Below are positions 39,594-51,350 of a DNA stretch of 64,000 nucleotides, piece after piece. The position numbers were made by a program, and so were the translations under genes. Under the pieces are notes generated by a model. It saw nothing but the letters and a program-made list of their open reading frames with translations. It searched no databases and was not told the origin of the DNA. Origin of the DNA: Pristionchus mayeri (taxonomy: Eukaryota > Nematoda > Chromadorea > Rhabditida > Neodiplogasteridae); assembly GCA_036245805.1 (NCBI GenBank), contig BTRK01000001.1:39568995-39632994 (forward strand), given 5' to 3'. Position 1 is the first letter of the stretch. The number at the start of each line of letters is the position of its first letter.

Positions 39594-39904
39594 CATCTAT
39601 CCTTACCACCATCCCCCCTCCGACCTTTCCTCTCCTTTTTCTCTTCTCAACCCTTCCCCAACCATTCTCATCCCCCTTCGATCTCCTCCGATCTCCTGTC
39701 ACACAAGTCTCCAATACGATATACATTGGACAAGCGGCCACTCCTACCGCTCACGAGGCTCCCTCCCCTCGCCACTCTCTCTTTCTTGTGATTCGGAAGA
39801 TCTACCCTCCCCCCATTATCTTCCCTAACCCTAATTATTTTCTCGAACACTCTATACTTGATGAAGCGCCCTTGCGGTGTACGATAAATAAATAAATAAA
39901 TAAA
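39594..39904 (+). other. LINE 3' UTR and AAAT-repeat tail
   Basis: After the ORF2 stop comes about 290 bp of C/T-rich sequence, then GATGAAGCGCCCTTGCGGTG and a tail of about five ATAA/AAAT units ending at the duplicated target. The tail takes the place of poly(A) in many CR1-like elements. The small open frames in both directions here are by-products of the skewed base composition. No gene is seen. Confidence 0.85.
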
Positions 39905-39909
39905 ATTTG
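39905..39909. repeat. LINE target-site duplication, right copy (ATTTG)
   Basis: This is the second copy of the 5-bp target. From here the split B monomer continues as TCAACAAATTGAG without loss of sequence. Confidence 0.85.
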
Positions 39910-40376
39910 TCAACAAATTGAGTAGAAGCGAGGCTGTTTTCGACTTCACCCATATCCAGGGAACGAGTGACACGAATGTAACTCCCACATCTATTCAATA
40001 ACAGAAATATGCTTTACTAGGAGTGAAAATAACGATTTCCCTGCGGAATTACGAGCACTCAAACGACCGAAAAGATTTGTCAACAACGTGAGTAGAAGCG
40101 AGGCTGTTTTCGACTTCACCCATATCCCGGGAACGAGTGACACGAATGTAACTCCCACATCTATTCAATAACAGAAATACGCTTTACTAGGAGTGAAAAT
40201 AACGATTTCCCTGCGGATTTACGAGCACTCAAACGACCGAAAAGATTTGTCAACAACGTGAGTAGAAGCGAGGCTGTTTTCGACTTCACCCATATCCAGG
40301 GAACAGATGACACGAATGTAGCTCCCACATCACTTCAATAACAGAAATATGCTTTACTAGGAGTGAAAATAACGAT
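39905..40376 (-). repeat. Satellite B, last reverse-oriented monomers (about 2.8)
   Basis: Three minus-strand B monomers lie between the LINE and the second inversion junction. In order they are a B1/B2 hybrid (CCAGGGAACGAGTG), a B1 with the unusual AAATACGCTTT, and a B2 (CCAGGGAACAGATGAC, GTAGCTCCC). They use CAACAACGTGAGTAG, like the array to the right, and not CAACAAATTGAGTAG, like the array to the left. They mirror the first forward monomers after 40424. Confidence 0.93.
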
Positions 40377-40810
40377 TTACCTGCGGATTTACGAGCACTC
40401 AAACGACCGAAAAGACAAATCTAATCGTTATTTTCACTCCTAGTAAAGCATATTTCTGTTATTGAATTGATGTGGGAGCTACATTCGTGTCATCTGTTCC
40501 CTGGATATGGGTGAAGTCGAAAACAGCCTCGCTTCTACTCACGTTGTTGACAAATCTTTTCGGTCGTTTGGGTGCTCGTAAATCCGCAGGGAAATCGTTA
40601 TTTTCACTCCTAGTAAAGCGTATTTCTGTTATTGAATGGATGTGGGAGTTACATTCGTGTCACTCGTTCCCGGGATATGGGTGAAGTCGAAAACAGCCTC
40701 GCTTCACTCACGTTGTTGACAAATCTTTTCGGTCGTTTGAGTGCTCGTAAATCCGCAGGGAAATCGTTATTTTCACTCCTAGTAAAGCATATTTCTGTTA
40801 TTGAATTGAT

Positions 40811-41873
40811 GTGGGAGCTACATTCGTGTCATCTGTTCCCTGGATATGGGTGAAGTCGAAAACAGCCTCGCTTCTACTCACGTTGTTGACAAATTTTTTC
40901 GGTCGTTTGAGTGCTCGTAAATCCGCAGGGAAATCGTTATTTTCACTCCTAGTAAAGCATATTTATGTTATTGAATTGACGTGGGAGCTACATTCGTGTC
41001 ATCTGTTCCCTGGATGTGGGTGAAGTCGAAAACAGCCTCGCTTCTACTCAATTTGTTGACAAATCTTTTCGGTCGTTTGAGTGCTCGTAAATCCGCAGGG
41101 AAATCGTTATTTTCACTCCTAGTAAAGCATATTTCTGTTATTGAATTGATGTGGGAGCTACATTCGTGTCATCTGTTCCCTGGATATGGGTGAAGTCGAA
41201 AACAGCCTCGCTTCTACTCACGTTGTTGACAAATCTTTTCGGTCGTTTGAGTGCTCGTAAATCCGCGGGGAAATCGTTATTTTCACTCCTAGTAAAGCGT
41301 ATTTCTGTTATTGAATGGATGTGGGAGTTACATTCGTGTCACTCGTTCCCGGGATATGGGTGAAGTCGAAAACAGCCTCGCTTCTACTAACGTTGTTGAC
41401 AAATCTTTTCGGTCGTTTGAGTGCTCGTAAATCCGCAGGGAAATCGTTATTTTCATTCCTAGTAAAGCATATTTCTGTTATTGAATTGATGTGGGAGCTA
41501 CATTCGTGTCATCTGTTCCCTGGATATGGGTGAAGTCGAAAACAGCCTCGCTTCTACTCACGTTGTTGACAAATTTTTTCGGTCGTTTGAGTGCTCGTAA
41601 ATCCGCAGGGAAATCGTTATTTTCACTCCTAGTAAAGCATATTTATGTTATTGAATTGACGTGGGAGCTACATTCGTGTCATCTGTTCCCTGGATGTGGG
41701 TGAAGTCGAAAACAGCCTCGCTTCTACTCAATTTGTTGACAAATCTTTTCGGTCGTTTGAGTGCTCGTAAATCCGCAGGGAAATCGTTATTTTCACTCCT
41801 AGTAAAGCATATTTCTGTTATTGAATATATGTGGGAGTTACATTCGTGTCACTCGTTCCCGGGATATGGGTGA
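40811..41873 (+). repeat. B variant pair repeated 680 bp apart
   Basis: The monomer with GACAAATTTTTTCGG followed by one with TTTATGTTATTGAATTGACG and CTGGATGTGGG occurs at 40811 and again at 41491. This is a four-monomer offset close to the inversion joint. The surrounding monomers differ, so only about two monomers are shared. Confidence 0.7.
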
Positions 41874-42000
41874 AGTTAAAAACAGCCTCGCTTCTACTCA
41901 ATTTGTTGACAAATCTTTTCGGTCGTTTGAGTGCTCGTAAATCCGCAGGGAAATCGTTATTTTCACTCCTAGTAAAGCATATTTCTGTTATTGAATTGAT

Positions 42001-43700
42001 GTGGGAGCTACATTCGTGTCATCTGTTCCCTGGATATGGGTGAAGTCGAAAACAGCCTCGCTTCTACTCACGTTGTTAACAATTCTTTTCGGTCGTTTGA
42101 GTGCTCGTAAATCCGCAGGGAAATCGTTATTTTCACTCCTAGTAAAGCATATTTCTGTTATTGAATTGATGTGGGAGCTACATTCGTGTCATCTGTTCCC
42201 TGGATATGGGTGAAGTCGAAAACAGCCTCGCTTCTACTCAATTTGTTGACAAATCTTTTCGGTCGTTTGAGTGCTCGTAAATCCGCAGGGAAATCGTTAT
42301 TTTCACTCCTAGTAAAGCATATTTCTGTTATTGAATAGATGTGGGAGCTACATTCGTGTCATCTGTTCCCTGGATATGGGTGAAGTCGAAAACAGCCTCG
42401 CTTCTACTCACGTTGTTAACAATTCTTTTCGGTCGTTTGAGTGCTCGTAAATCCGCAGGGAAATCGTTATTTTCACTCCTAGTAAAGCATATTTCTGTTA
42501 TTGAATTGATGTGGGAGCTACATTCGTGTCATCTGTTCCCTGGATATGGGTGAAGTCGAAAACAGCCTCGCTTCTACTCACGTTGTTGACAAATCTTTTC
42601 GGTCGTTTGAGTGCTCGTAAATCCGCAGGGAAATCGTTATTTTCACTCCTAGTAAAGCATATTTCTGTTATTGAATATATGTGGGAGTTACATTCGTGTC
42701 ACTCGTTCCCGGGATATGGGTGAAGTCAAAAACAGCCTCGCTTCTACTCAATTTGTTGACAAATCTTTTCGGTCGTTTGAGTGCTCGTAAATCCGCAGGG
42801 AAATCGTTATTTTCACTCCTAGTAAAGCATATTTCTGTTATTGAATTGATGTGGGAGCTACATTCGTGTCATCTGTTCCCTGGATATGGGTGAAGTCGAA
42901 AACAGCCTCGCTTCTACTCACGTTGTTAACAATTCTTTTCGGTCGTTTGAGTGCTCGTAAATCCGCAGGGAAATCGTTATTTTCACTCCTAGTAAAGCAT
43001 ATTTCTGTTATTGAATTGATGTGGGAGCTACATTCGTGTCATCTGTTCCCTGGATATGGGTGAAGTCGAAAACAGCCTCGCTTCTACTCAATTTGTTGAC
43101 AAATCTTTTCGGTCGTTTGAGTGCTCGTAAATCCGCAGGGAAATCGTTATTTTCACTCCTAGTAAAGCATATTTCTGTTATTGAATAGATGTGGGAGCTA
43201 CATTCGTGTCATCTGTTCCCTGGATATGGGTGAAGTCGAAAACAGCCTCGCTTCTACTCACGTTGTTAACAATTCTTTTCGGTCGTTTGAGTGCTCGTAA
43301 ATCCGCAGGGAAATCGTTATTTTCACTCCTAGTAAAGCATATTTCTGTTATTGAATTGATGTGGGAGCTACATTCGTGTCATCTGTTCCCTGGATATGGG
43401 TGAAGTCGAAAACAGCCTCGCTTCTACTCACGTTGTTGACAAATCTTTTCGGTCGTTTGAGTGCTCGTAAATCCGCAGGGAAATCGTTATTTTCACTCCT
43501 AGTAAAGCATATTTCTGTTATTGAATATATGTGGGAGTTACATTCGTGTCACTCGTTCCCGGGATATGGGTGAAGTCAAAAACAGCCTCGCTTCTACTCA
43601 ATTTGTTGACAAATCTTTTCGGTCGTTTGAGTGCTCGTAAATCCGCAGGGAAATCGTTATTTTCACTCCTAGTAAAGCATATTTCTGTTATTGAATTGAT
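42001..43700 (+). repeat. B higher-order repeat, 5 monomers (850 bp), two full copies
   Basis: Copies at 42001-42850 and 42851-43700 carry the same order. A GTTAACAATTC monomer comes first, then an ordinary one, another GTTAACAATTC, a CTCACG monomer, and a B1 with GAAGTCAAAAACAG. The GTTAACAATTC change breaks the usual GTTGACAAATC and is confined to this neighbourhood (42070-44120). Further partial copies continue to about 44250. A related but earlier form, GAAGTTAAAAACAG, lies just upstream at 41873. Confidence 0.88.
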
Positions 43701-46080
43701 GTGGGAGCTACATTCGTGTCATCTGTTCCCTGGATATGGGTGAAGTCGAGAACAGCCTCGCTTCTACTCAATTTGTTGACAAATCTTTTCGGTCGTTTGA
43801 GTGCTCGTAAATCCGCAGGGAAATCGTTATTTTCACTCCTAGTAAAGCATATTTCTGTTATTGAATAGATGTGGGAGCTACATTCGTGTCATCTGTTCCC
43901 TGGATATGGGTGAAGTCGAAAACAGCCTCGCTTCTACTCACGTTGTTAACAATTCTTTTCGGTCGTTTGAGTGCTCGTAAATCCGCAGGGAAATCGTTAT
44001 TTTCACTCTTAGTAAAGCATATTTCTGTTATTGAATTGATGTGGGAGCTACATTCGTGTCATCTGTTCCCTGGATATGGGTGAAGTCGAAAACAGCCTCG
44101 CTTCTACTCACGTTGTTAACAATTCTTTTCGGTCGTTTGAGTGCTCGTAAATCCGCAGGGAAATCGTTATTTTCACTCCTAGTAAAGCATATTTCTGTTA
44201 TTGAATTGATGTGGGAGCTACATTCGTGTCATCTGTTCCCTGGATATGGGTGAAGTCGAAAACAGCCTCGCTTCTACTCAATTTGTTGACAAATCTTTTC
44301 GGTCGTTTGAGTGCTCGTAAATCCGCAGGGAAATCGTTATTTTCACTCCTAGTAAAGCATATTTATGTTATTGAATTGACGTGGGAGCTACATTCGTGTC
44401 ATCTGTTCCCTGGATGTGGGTGAAGTCGAAAACAGCCTCGCTTCTACTCAATTTGTTGACAAATCTTTTCGGTCGTTTGAGTGCTCGTAAATCCGCAGGG
44501 AAATCGTTATTTTCACTCCTAGTAAAGCATATTTATGTTATTGAATTGACGTGGGAGCTACATTCGTGTCATCTGTTCCCTGGATGTGGGTGAAGTCGAA
44601 AACAGCCTCGCTTCTACTCAATTTGTTGACAAATCTTTTCGGTCGTTTGAGTGCTCGTAAATCCGCAGGGAAATCGTTATTTTCACTCCTAGTAAAGCAT
44701 ATTTATGTTATTGAATTGACGTGGGAGCTACATTCGTGTCATCTGTTCCCTGGATATGGGTGAAGTCGAAAACAGCCTCGCTTCTACTCAATTTATTGAC
44801 AAATCTATTCGGTCGTTCGAGTGCTCGTAAATCCGCAGGGAAATCGTTATTTTCACTCCTAGTAAAGCATATTTCTGTTATTGAATTGATGTGGGAGCTA
44901 CATTCGTGTCATCTGTTCCCTGGATATGGGTGAAGTCGAAAACAGCCTCGCTTCTACTCACGTTGTTGACAAATCTTTTCGGTCGTTTGAGTGCTCGTAA
45001 ATCCGCAGGGAAATCGTTATTTTCACTCCTAGTAAAGCATATTTCTGTTATTGAATATATGTGGGAGTTACATTCGTGTCACTCGTTCCCGGGATATGGG
45101 TAAAGTCGAAAACAGCCTCGCTTCTACTCAATTTGTTGACAAATCTTTTCGGTCGTTTGAGTGCTCGTAAATCCGGAGGGAAATCGTTATTTTCACTCCT
45201 AGTAAAGCATATTTATGTTATTGAATTGATGTGGGAGCTACATTAGTGTCACTCGTTCCCGGGATATGGGTGAAGTCGAAAACAGCCTCGCTTCTACTCA
45301 ATTTGTTGACAAATCTTTTCGGTCGTTTGAGTGCTCGTAAATCCGCAGGGAAATCGTTATTTTCACTCCTAGTAAAGCATATTTCTGTTATTAAATTGAT
45401 GTGGGAGCTACATTCGTGTCATCTGTTCCCTGGATATTGGTGAAGTCGAAAACAGCCTCGCTTCTACTCACGTTGTTGACAAATCTTTTCGGTCGTTTGA
45501 GTGCTCGTAAATCCGCAGGGAAATCGTTATTGTCACTCCTAGTAAAGCATATTTCTGTTATTGAATATATGTGAGAGTTACATTCGTGTCACTCGCTCCC
45601 GGGATATGGGTGAAGTCGAAAACAGCCTCGCTTCTACTCAATTTGTTGACAAATCTTTTCGGTCGTGTGAGTGCTCGTAAATCCGCAGGGAAATCGTTAT
45701 TTTCACTCCTAGTAAAGCATATTTATGTTATTGAATTGACGTGGGAGCTACATTCGTGTCATCTGTTCCCTGGATGTGGGTGAAGTCGAAAACAGCCTCG
45801 CTTCTACTCAATTTGTTGACAAATCTTTTCGGTCGTTTGAGTGCTCGTAATTCCGCAGGGAAATCGTTATTTTCACTTCTAGTAAAGCATATTTCTGTTA
45901 TTGAATTGATGTGGGAGCTACATTCGTGTCATCTGTTCCCTGGATATTGGTGAAGTCGAAAACAGCCTCGCTTCTACTCACGTTGTTGACAAATCTTTTC
46001 GGTCGTTTGAGTGCTCGTAAATCCGCAGGGAAATCGTTATTGTCACTCCTAGTAAAGCATATTTCTGTTATTGAATATAT

Positions 46081-49000
46081 GTGAGAGTTACATTCGTGTC
46101 ACTCGCTCCCGGGATATGGGTGAAGTCGAAAACAGCCTCGCTTCTACACAATTTGTTGACAAATCTTTTCGGTCGTGTGAGTGCTCGTAAATCCGCAGGG
46201 AAATCGTTATTTTCACTCCTAGTAAAGCATATTTATGTTATTGAATTGACGTGGGAGCTACATTCGTGTCATCTGTTCCCTGGATGTGGGTGAAGTCGAA
46301 AACAGCCTCGCTTCTACTCAATTTGTTGACAAATCTTTTCGGTCGTTTGAGTGCTCGTAAATCCGCAGGGAAATCGTTATTTTCACTTCTAGTAAAGCAT
46401 ATTTCTGTTATTGAATTGATGTGGGAGCTACATTCGTGTCATCTGTTCCCTGGATATGGGTGAAGTCGAAAACAGCCTCGTTTCTACTCACGTTGTTGAC
46501 AAATCTTTTCGGTCGTTTGAGTGCTCGTAAATCCGCAGGGAAATCGTTATTTTCACTCCTAGTAAAGCATATTTCTGTTATTGAATATATGTGGGAGTTA
46601 CATTCGTGTCACTCGTTCCCGGGATATGGGTGAAGTCGAAAACAGCCTCGCTTCTACTCACGTTGTTGACAAATCTTTTCGGTCGTTTGAGTGCTCGTAA
46701 ATCCGCAGGGAAATCGTTATTTTCACTCCTAGTAAAGCATATTTCTGTTATTGAATATATGTGGGAGTTACATTCGTGTCACTCGTTCCCGGGATATGGG
46801 TGAAGTCGAAAACAGCCTCGCTTCTAGTCACGTTGTTGACAAATCTTTTCGGTCGTTTGAGTGCTCGTAAATCCGCAGGGAAATCGTTATTTTCACTCCT
46901 AGTAAAGCATATTTATGTTATTGAATATATGTGGGAGTTACATTCGTGTCACTCGTTCCCGGGATATGGGTGAAGTCGAAAACAGCCTCGCTTCTAGTCA
47001 ATTTGTTGACAAATCTTTTCGGTCGTGTGAGTGCTCGTAAATCCGCAGGGAAATCGTTATTTTCACTCCTAGTAAAGCATATTTATGTTATTGAATTGAC
47101 GTGGGAGCTACATTCGTGTCATCTGTTCCCTGGATGTGGGTGAAGTCGAAAACAGCCTCGCTTCTACTCAATTTGTTGACAAATCTTTTCGGTCGTTTGA
47201 GTGCTCGTAAATCCGCAGGGAAATCGTTATTTTCACTCCTAGTAAAGCATATTTATGTTATTGAATTGACGTGGGAGCTACATTCGTGTCATCTGTTCCC
47301 TGGATGTGGGTGAAGTCGAAAACAGCCTCGCTTCTACTCAATTTGTTGACAAATCTTTTCGGTCGTTTGAGTGCTCGTAATTCCGCAGGGAAATCGTTAT
47401 TTTCACTTCTAGTAAAGCATATTTCTGTTATTGAATTGATGTGGGAGCTACATTCGTGTCATCTGTTCCCTGGATATTGGTGAAGTCGAAAACAGCCTCG
47501 CTTCTACTCACGTTGTTGACAAATCTTTTCGGTCGTTTGAGTGCTCGTAAATCCGCAGGGAAATCGTTATTGTCACTCCTAGTAAAGCATATTTCTGTTA
47601 TTGAATATATGTGAGAGTTACATTCGTGTCACTCGCTCCCGGGATATGGGTGAAGTCGAAAACAGCCTCGCTTCTACACAATTTGTTGACAAATCTTTTC
47701 GGTCGTGTGAGTGCTCGTAAATCCGCAGGGAAATCGTTATTTTCACTCCTAGTAAAGCATATTTATGTTATTGAATTGACGTGGGAGCTACATTCGTGTC
47801 ATCTGTTCCCTGGATGTGGGTGAAGTCGAAAACAGCCTCGCTTCTACTCAATTTGTTGACAAATCTTTTCGGTCGTTTGAGTGCTCGTAAATCCGCAGGG
47901 AAATCGTTATTTTCACTCCTAGTAAAGCATATTTATGTTATTGAATTGACGTGGGAGCTACATTCGTGTCACTCGTTCCCGGGATATGGGTGAAGTCGAA
48001 AACAGCCTCGCTTCTACTCACGTTGTTGACAAATCTTTTCGGTCGTTTGAGTGCTCGTAATTCCGCAGGGAAATCGTTATTTTCACTTCTAGTAAAGCAT
48101 ATTTCTGTTATTGAATTGATGTGGGAGCTACATTCGTGTCATCTGTTCCCTGGATATTGGTGAAGTCGAAAACAGCCTCGCTTCTACTCACGTTGTTGAC
48201 AAATCTTTTCGGTCGTTTGAGTGCTCGTAAATCCGCAGGGAAATCGTTATTGTCACTCCTAGTAAAGCATATTTCTGTTATTGAATATATGTGAGAGTTA
48301 CATTCGTGTCACTCGCTCCCGGGATATGGGTGAAGTCGAAAACAGCCTCGCTTCTACACAATTTGTTGACAAATCTTTTCGGTCGTGTGAGTGCTCGTAA
48401 ATCCGCAGGGAAATCGTTATTTTCACTCCTAGTAAAGCATATTTATGTTATTGAATTGACGTGGGAGCTACATTCGTGTCATCTGTTCCCTGGATGTGGG
48501 TGAAGTCGAAAACAGCCTCGCTTCTACTCAATTTGTTGACAAATCTTTTCGGTCGTTTGAGTGCTCGTAAATCCGCAGGGAAATCGTTATTTTCACTTCT
48601 AGTAAAGCATATTTCTGTTATTGAATTGATGTGGGAGCTACATTCGTGTCATCTGTTCCCTGGATATGGGTGAAGTCGAAAACAGCCTCGTTTCTACTCA
48701 CGTTGTTGACAAATCTTTTCGGTCGTTTGAGTGCTCGTAAATCCGCAGGGAAATCGTTATTTTCACTCCTAGTAAAGCATATTTCTGTTATTGAATATAT
48801 GTGGGAGTTACATTCGTGTCACTCGTTCCCGGGATATGGGTGAAGTCGAAAACAGCCTCGCTTCTACTCACGTTGTTGACAAATCTTTTCGGTCGTTTGA
48901 GTGCTCGTAAATCCGCAGGGAAATCGTTATTTTCACTCCTAGTAAAGCATATTTCTGTTATTGAATATATGTGGGAGTTACATTCGTGTCACTCGTTCCC

Positions 49001-49480
49001 GGGATATGGGTGAAGTCGAAAACAGCCTCGCTTCTAGTCACGTTGTTGACAAATCTTTTCGGTCGTTTGAGTGCTCGTAAATCCGCAGGGAAATCGTTAT
49101 TTTCACTCCTAGTAAAGCATATTTATGTTATTGAATATATGTGGGAGTTACATTCGTGTCACTCGTTCCCGGGATATGGGTGAAGTCGAAAACAGCCTCG
49201 CTTCTAGTCAATTTGTTGACAAATCTTTTCGGTCGTGTGAGTGCTCGTAAATCCGCAGGGAAATCGTTATTTTCACTCCTAGTAAAGCATATTTATGTTA
49301 TTGAATTGACGTGGGAGCTACATTCGTGTCATCTGTTCCCTGGATGTGGGTGAAGTCGAAAACAGCCTCGCTTCTACTCAATTTGTTGACAAATCTTTTC
49401 GGTCGTTTGAGTGCTCGTAAATCCGCAGGGAAATCGTTATTTTCACTCCTAGTAAAGCATATTTATGTTATTGAATTGAC
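46081..49480 (+). repeat. B segment of about 1.19 kb present twice, 2210 bp apart
   Basis: Seven monomers beginning with GTGAGAGTTACATTC/CACTCGCTCCC at 46081 recur at 48291 in the same order. Shared markers include CTTCTACACAATTTG, CCTCGTTTCTACTCACG and two CTTCTAGTCA monomers. The types diverge at 47271 versus 49481. Other copies of the GTGAGAG monomer are at 45571 and 47611, so this variant has spread more than once. Confidence 0.85.
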
Positions 49481-51350
49481 GTGGGAGCTACATTCGTGTC
49501 ATCTGTTCCCTGGATGTGGGTGAAGTCGAAAACAGCCTCGCTTCTACTCAATTTGTTGACAAATCTTTTCGGTCGTTTGAGTGCTCGTAAATCCGCAGGG
49601 AAATCGTTATTTTCACTCCTAGTAAAGCATATTTCTGTTATTGAATTGATGTGGGAGCTACATTCGTGTCATCTGTTCCCTGGATATGGGTGAAGTCGAA
49701 AACAGCCTCGCTTCTACTCACGTTGTTGACAAATCTTTTCGGTCGTTTGAGTGCTCGTAAATCCGCAGGGAAATCGTTATTTTCACTCCTAGTAAAGCAT
49801 ATTTCTGTTATTGAATATATGTGGGAGTTACATTCGTGTCACTCGTTCCCGGGATATGGGTGAAGTCGAAAACAGCCTCGCTTCTAGTCACGTTGTTGAC
49901 AAATCTTTTCGGTCGTTTGAGTGCTCGTAAATCCGCAGGGAAATCGTTATTTTCACTCCTAGTAAAGCATATTTATGTTATTGAATATATGTGGGAGTTA
50001 CATTCGTGTCACTCGTTCCCGGGATATGGGTGAAGTCGAAAACAGCCTCGCTTCTAGTCAATTTGTTGACAAATCTTTTCGGTCGTGTGAGTGCTCGTAA
50101 ATCCGCAGGGAAATCGTTATTTTCACTCCTAGTAAAGCATATTTATGTTATTGAATTGACGTGGGAGCTACATTCGTGTCATCTGTTCCCTGGATGTGGG
50201 TGAAGTCGAAAACAGCCTCGCTTCTACTCAATTTGTTGACAAATCTTTTCGGTCGTTTGAGTGCTCGTAAATCCGCAGGGAAATCGTTATTTTCACTCCT
50301 AGTAAAGCATATTTATGTTATTGAATTGACGTGGGAGCTACATTCGTGTCATCTGTTCCCTGGATGTGGGTGAAGTCGAAAACAGCCTCGCTTCTACTCA
50401 ATTTGTTGACAAATCTTTTCGGTCGTTTGAGTGCTCGTAAATCCGCAGGGAAATCGTTATTTTCACTCCTAGTAAAGCATATTTCTGTTATTGAATTGAT
50501 GTGGGAGCTACATTCGTGTCATCTGTTCCCTGGATATGGGTGAAGTCGAAAACAGCCTCGCTTCTACTCACGTTGTTGACAAATCTTTTCGGTCGTTTGA
50601 GTGCTCGTAAATCCGCAGGGAAATCGTTATTTTCACTCCTAGTAAAGCATATTTCTGTTATTGAATATATGTGGGAGTTACATTCGTGTCACTCGTTCCC
50701 GGGATATGGGTGAAGTCGAAAACAGCCTCGCTTCTACTCAATTTGTTGACAAATCTTTTCGGTCGTTTGAGTGCTCGTAAATCCGCAGGGAAATCGTTAT
50801 TTTCACTCCTAGTAAAGCATATTTATGTTATTGAATTGATGTGGGAGCTACATTAGTGTCACTCGTTCCCGGGATATGGGTGAAGTCGAAAACAGCCTCG
50901 CTTCTACTCAATTTGTTGACAAATCTTTTCGGTCGTTTGAGTGCTCGTAAATCCGCAGGGAAATCGTTATTTTCACTCCTAGTAAAGCATATTTCTGTTA
51001 TTGAATTGATGTGGGAGCTACATTCGTGTCATCTGTTCCCTGGATGTGGGTGAAGTCGAAAACAGCCTCGCTTCTACTCAATTTGTTGACAAATCTTTTC
51101 GGTCGTTTGAGTGCTCGTAAATACGCAGGGAAATCGTTATTTTCACTCCTAGTAAAGCATATTTATGTTATTGAATTGACGTGGGAGCTACATTCGTGTC
51201 ATCTGTTCCCTGGATGTGGGTGAAGTCGAAAACAGCCTCGCTTCTACTCAATTTGTTGACAAATCTTTTCGGTCGTTTGAGTGCTCGTAAATCCGCAGGG
51301 AAATCGTTATTTTCACTCCTAGTAAAGCATATTTCTGTTATTGAATTGAT

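Larger units (their letters stand above)
36136..39904 (+). mobile_element. 5'-truncated non-LTR retrotransposon (LINE), Jockey/CR1 group, 3769 bp
   Basis: The insert contains, in order, the C-terminal part of an ORF1 protein, an apurinic-type endonuclease, a reverse transcriptase and a C-terminal region, a pyrimidine-rich 3' UTR, and a tail of AAAT-type repeats (GATAAATAAATAAATAAATA and on). A 5-bp duplication flanks it and the satellite monomer continues intact on the far side, so it arrived by target-primed reverse transcription. There is no 5' UTR and ORF1 is already open at the left edge, so it is 5'-truncated. ORF2 is broken by three frame changes, so the copy is dead. Endonuclease plus RT without an RNase H motif I could recognise suits the CR1/Jockey group; the exact clade needs a tree. 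It is the only copy in the window. Confidence 0.95.
39905..40894. repeat. Inversion junction 2: near-palindrome with a 47-bp rearranged centre
   Basis: The left arm (39905-40376) is the reverse complement of about 40424-40894. The arms share rare features in mirror order: a B2 monomer nearest the centre, then a B1 monomer with AAATACGC (GCGTATTT on the right). Over the nearest monomer I see one clear mismatch (CACTTC versus CAATTC). The centre, 40377-40423, holds the end of a reverse monomer up to CCGAAAAGA, then CAAATCTA. This fits a switch at AGA onto the opposite strand's GACAAATCT, followed by a jump to AATCGTTATT. Short shared strings at both steps look like microhomology-guided template switching. 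Confidence 0.85.

Noticed and set aside
39568..39988. Open frames of 86 and 106 residues over the LINE 3' end
   Set aside because: They cover the C/T-rich 3' UTR, the AAAT tail and satellite; low complexity, no domain.
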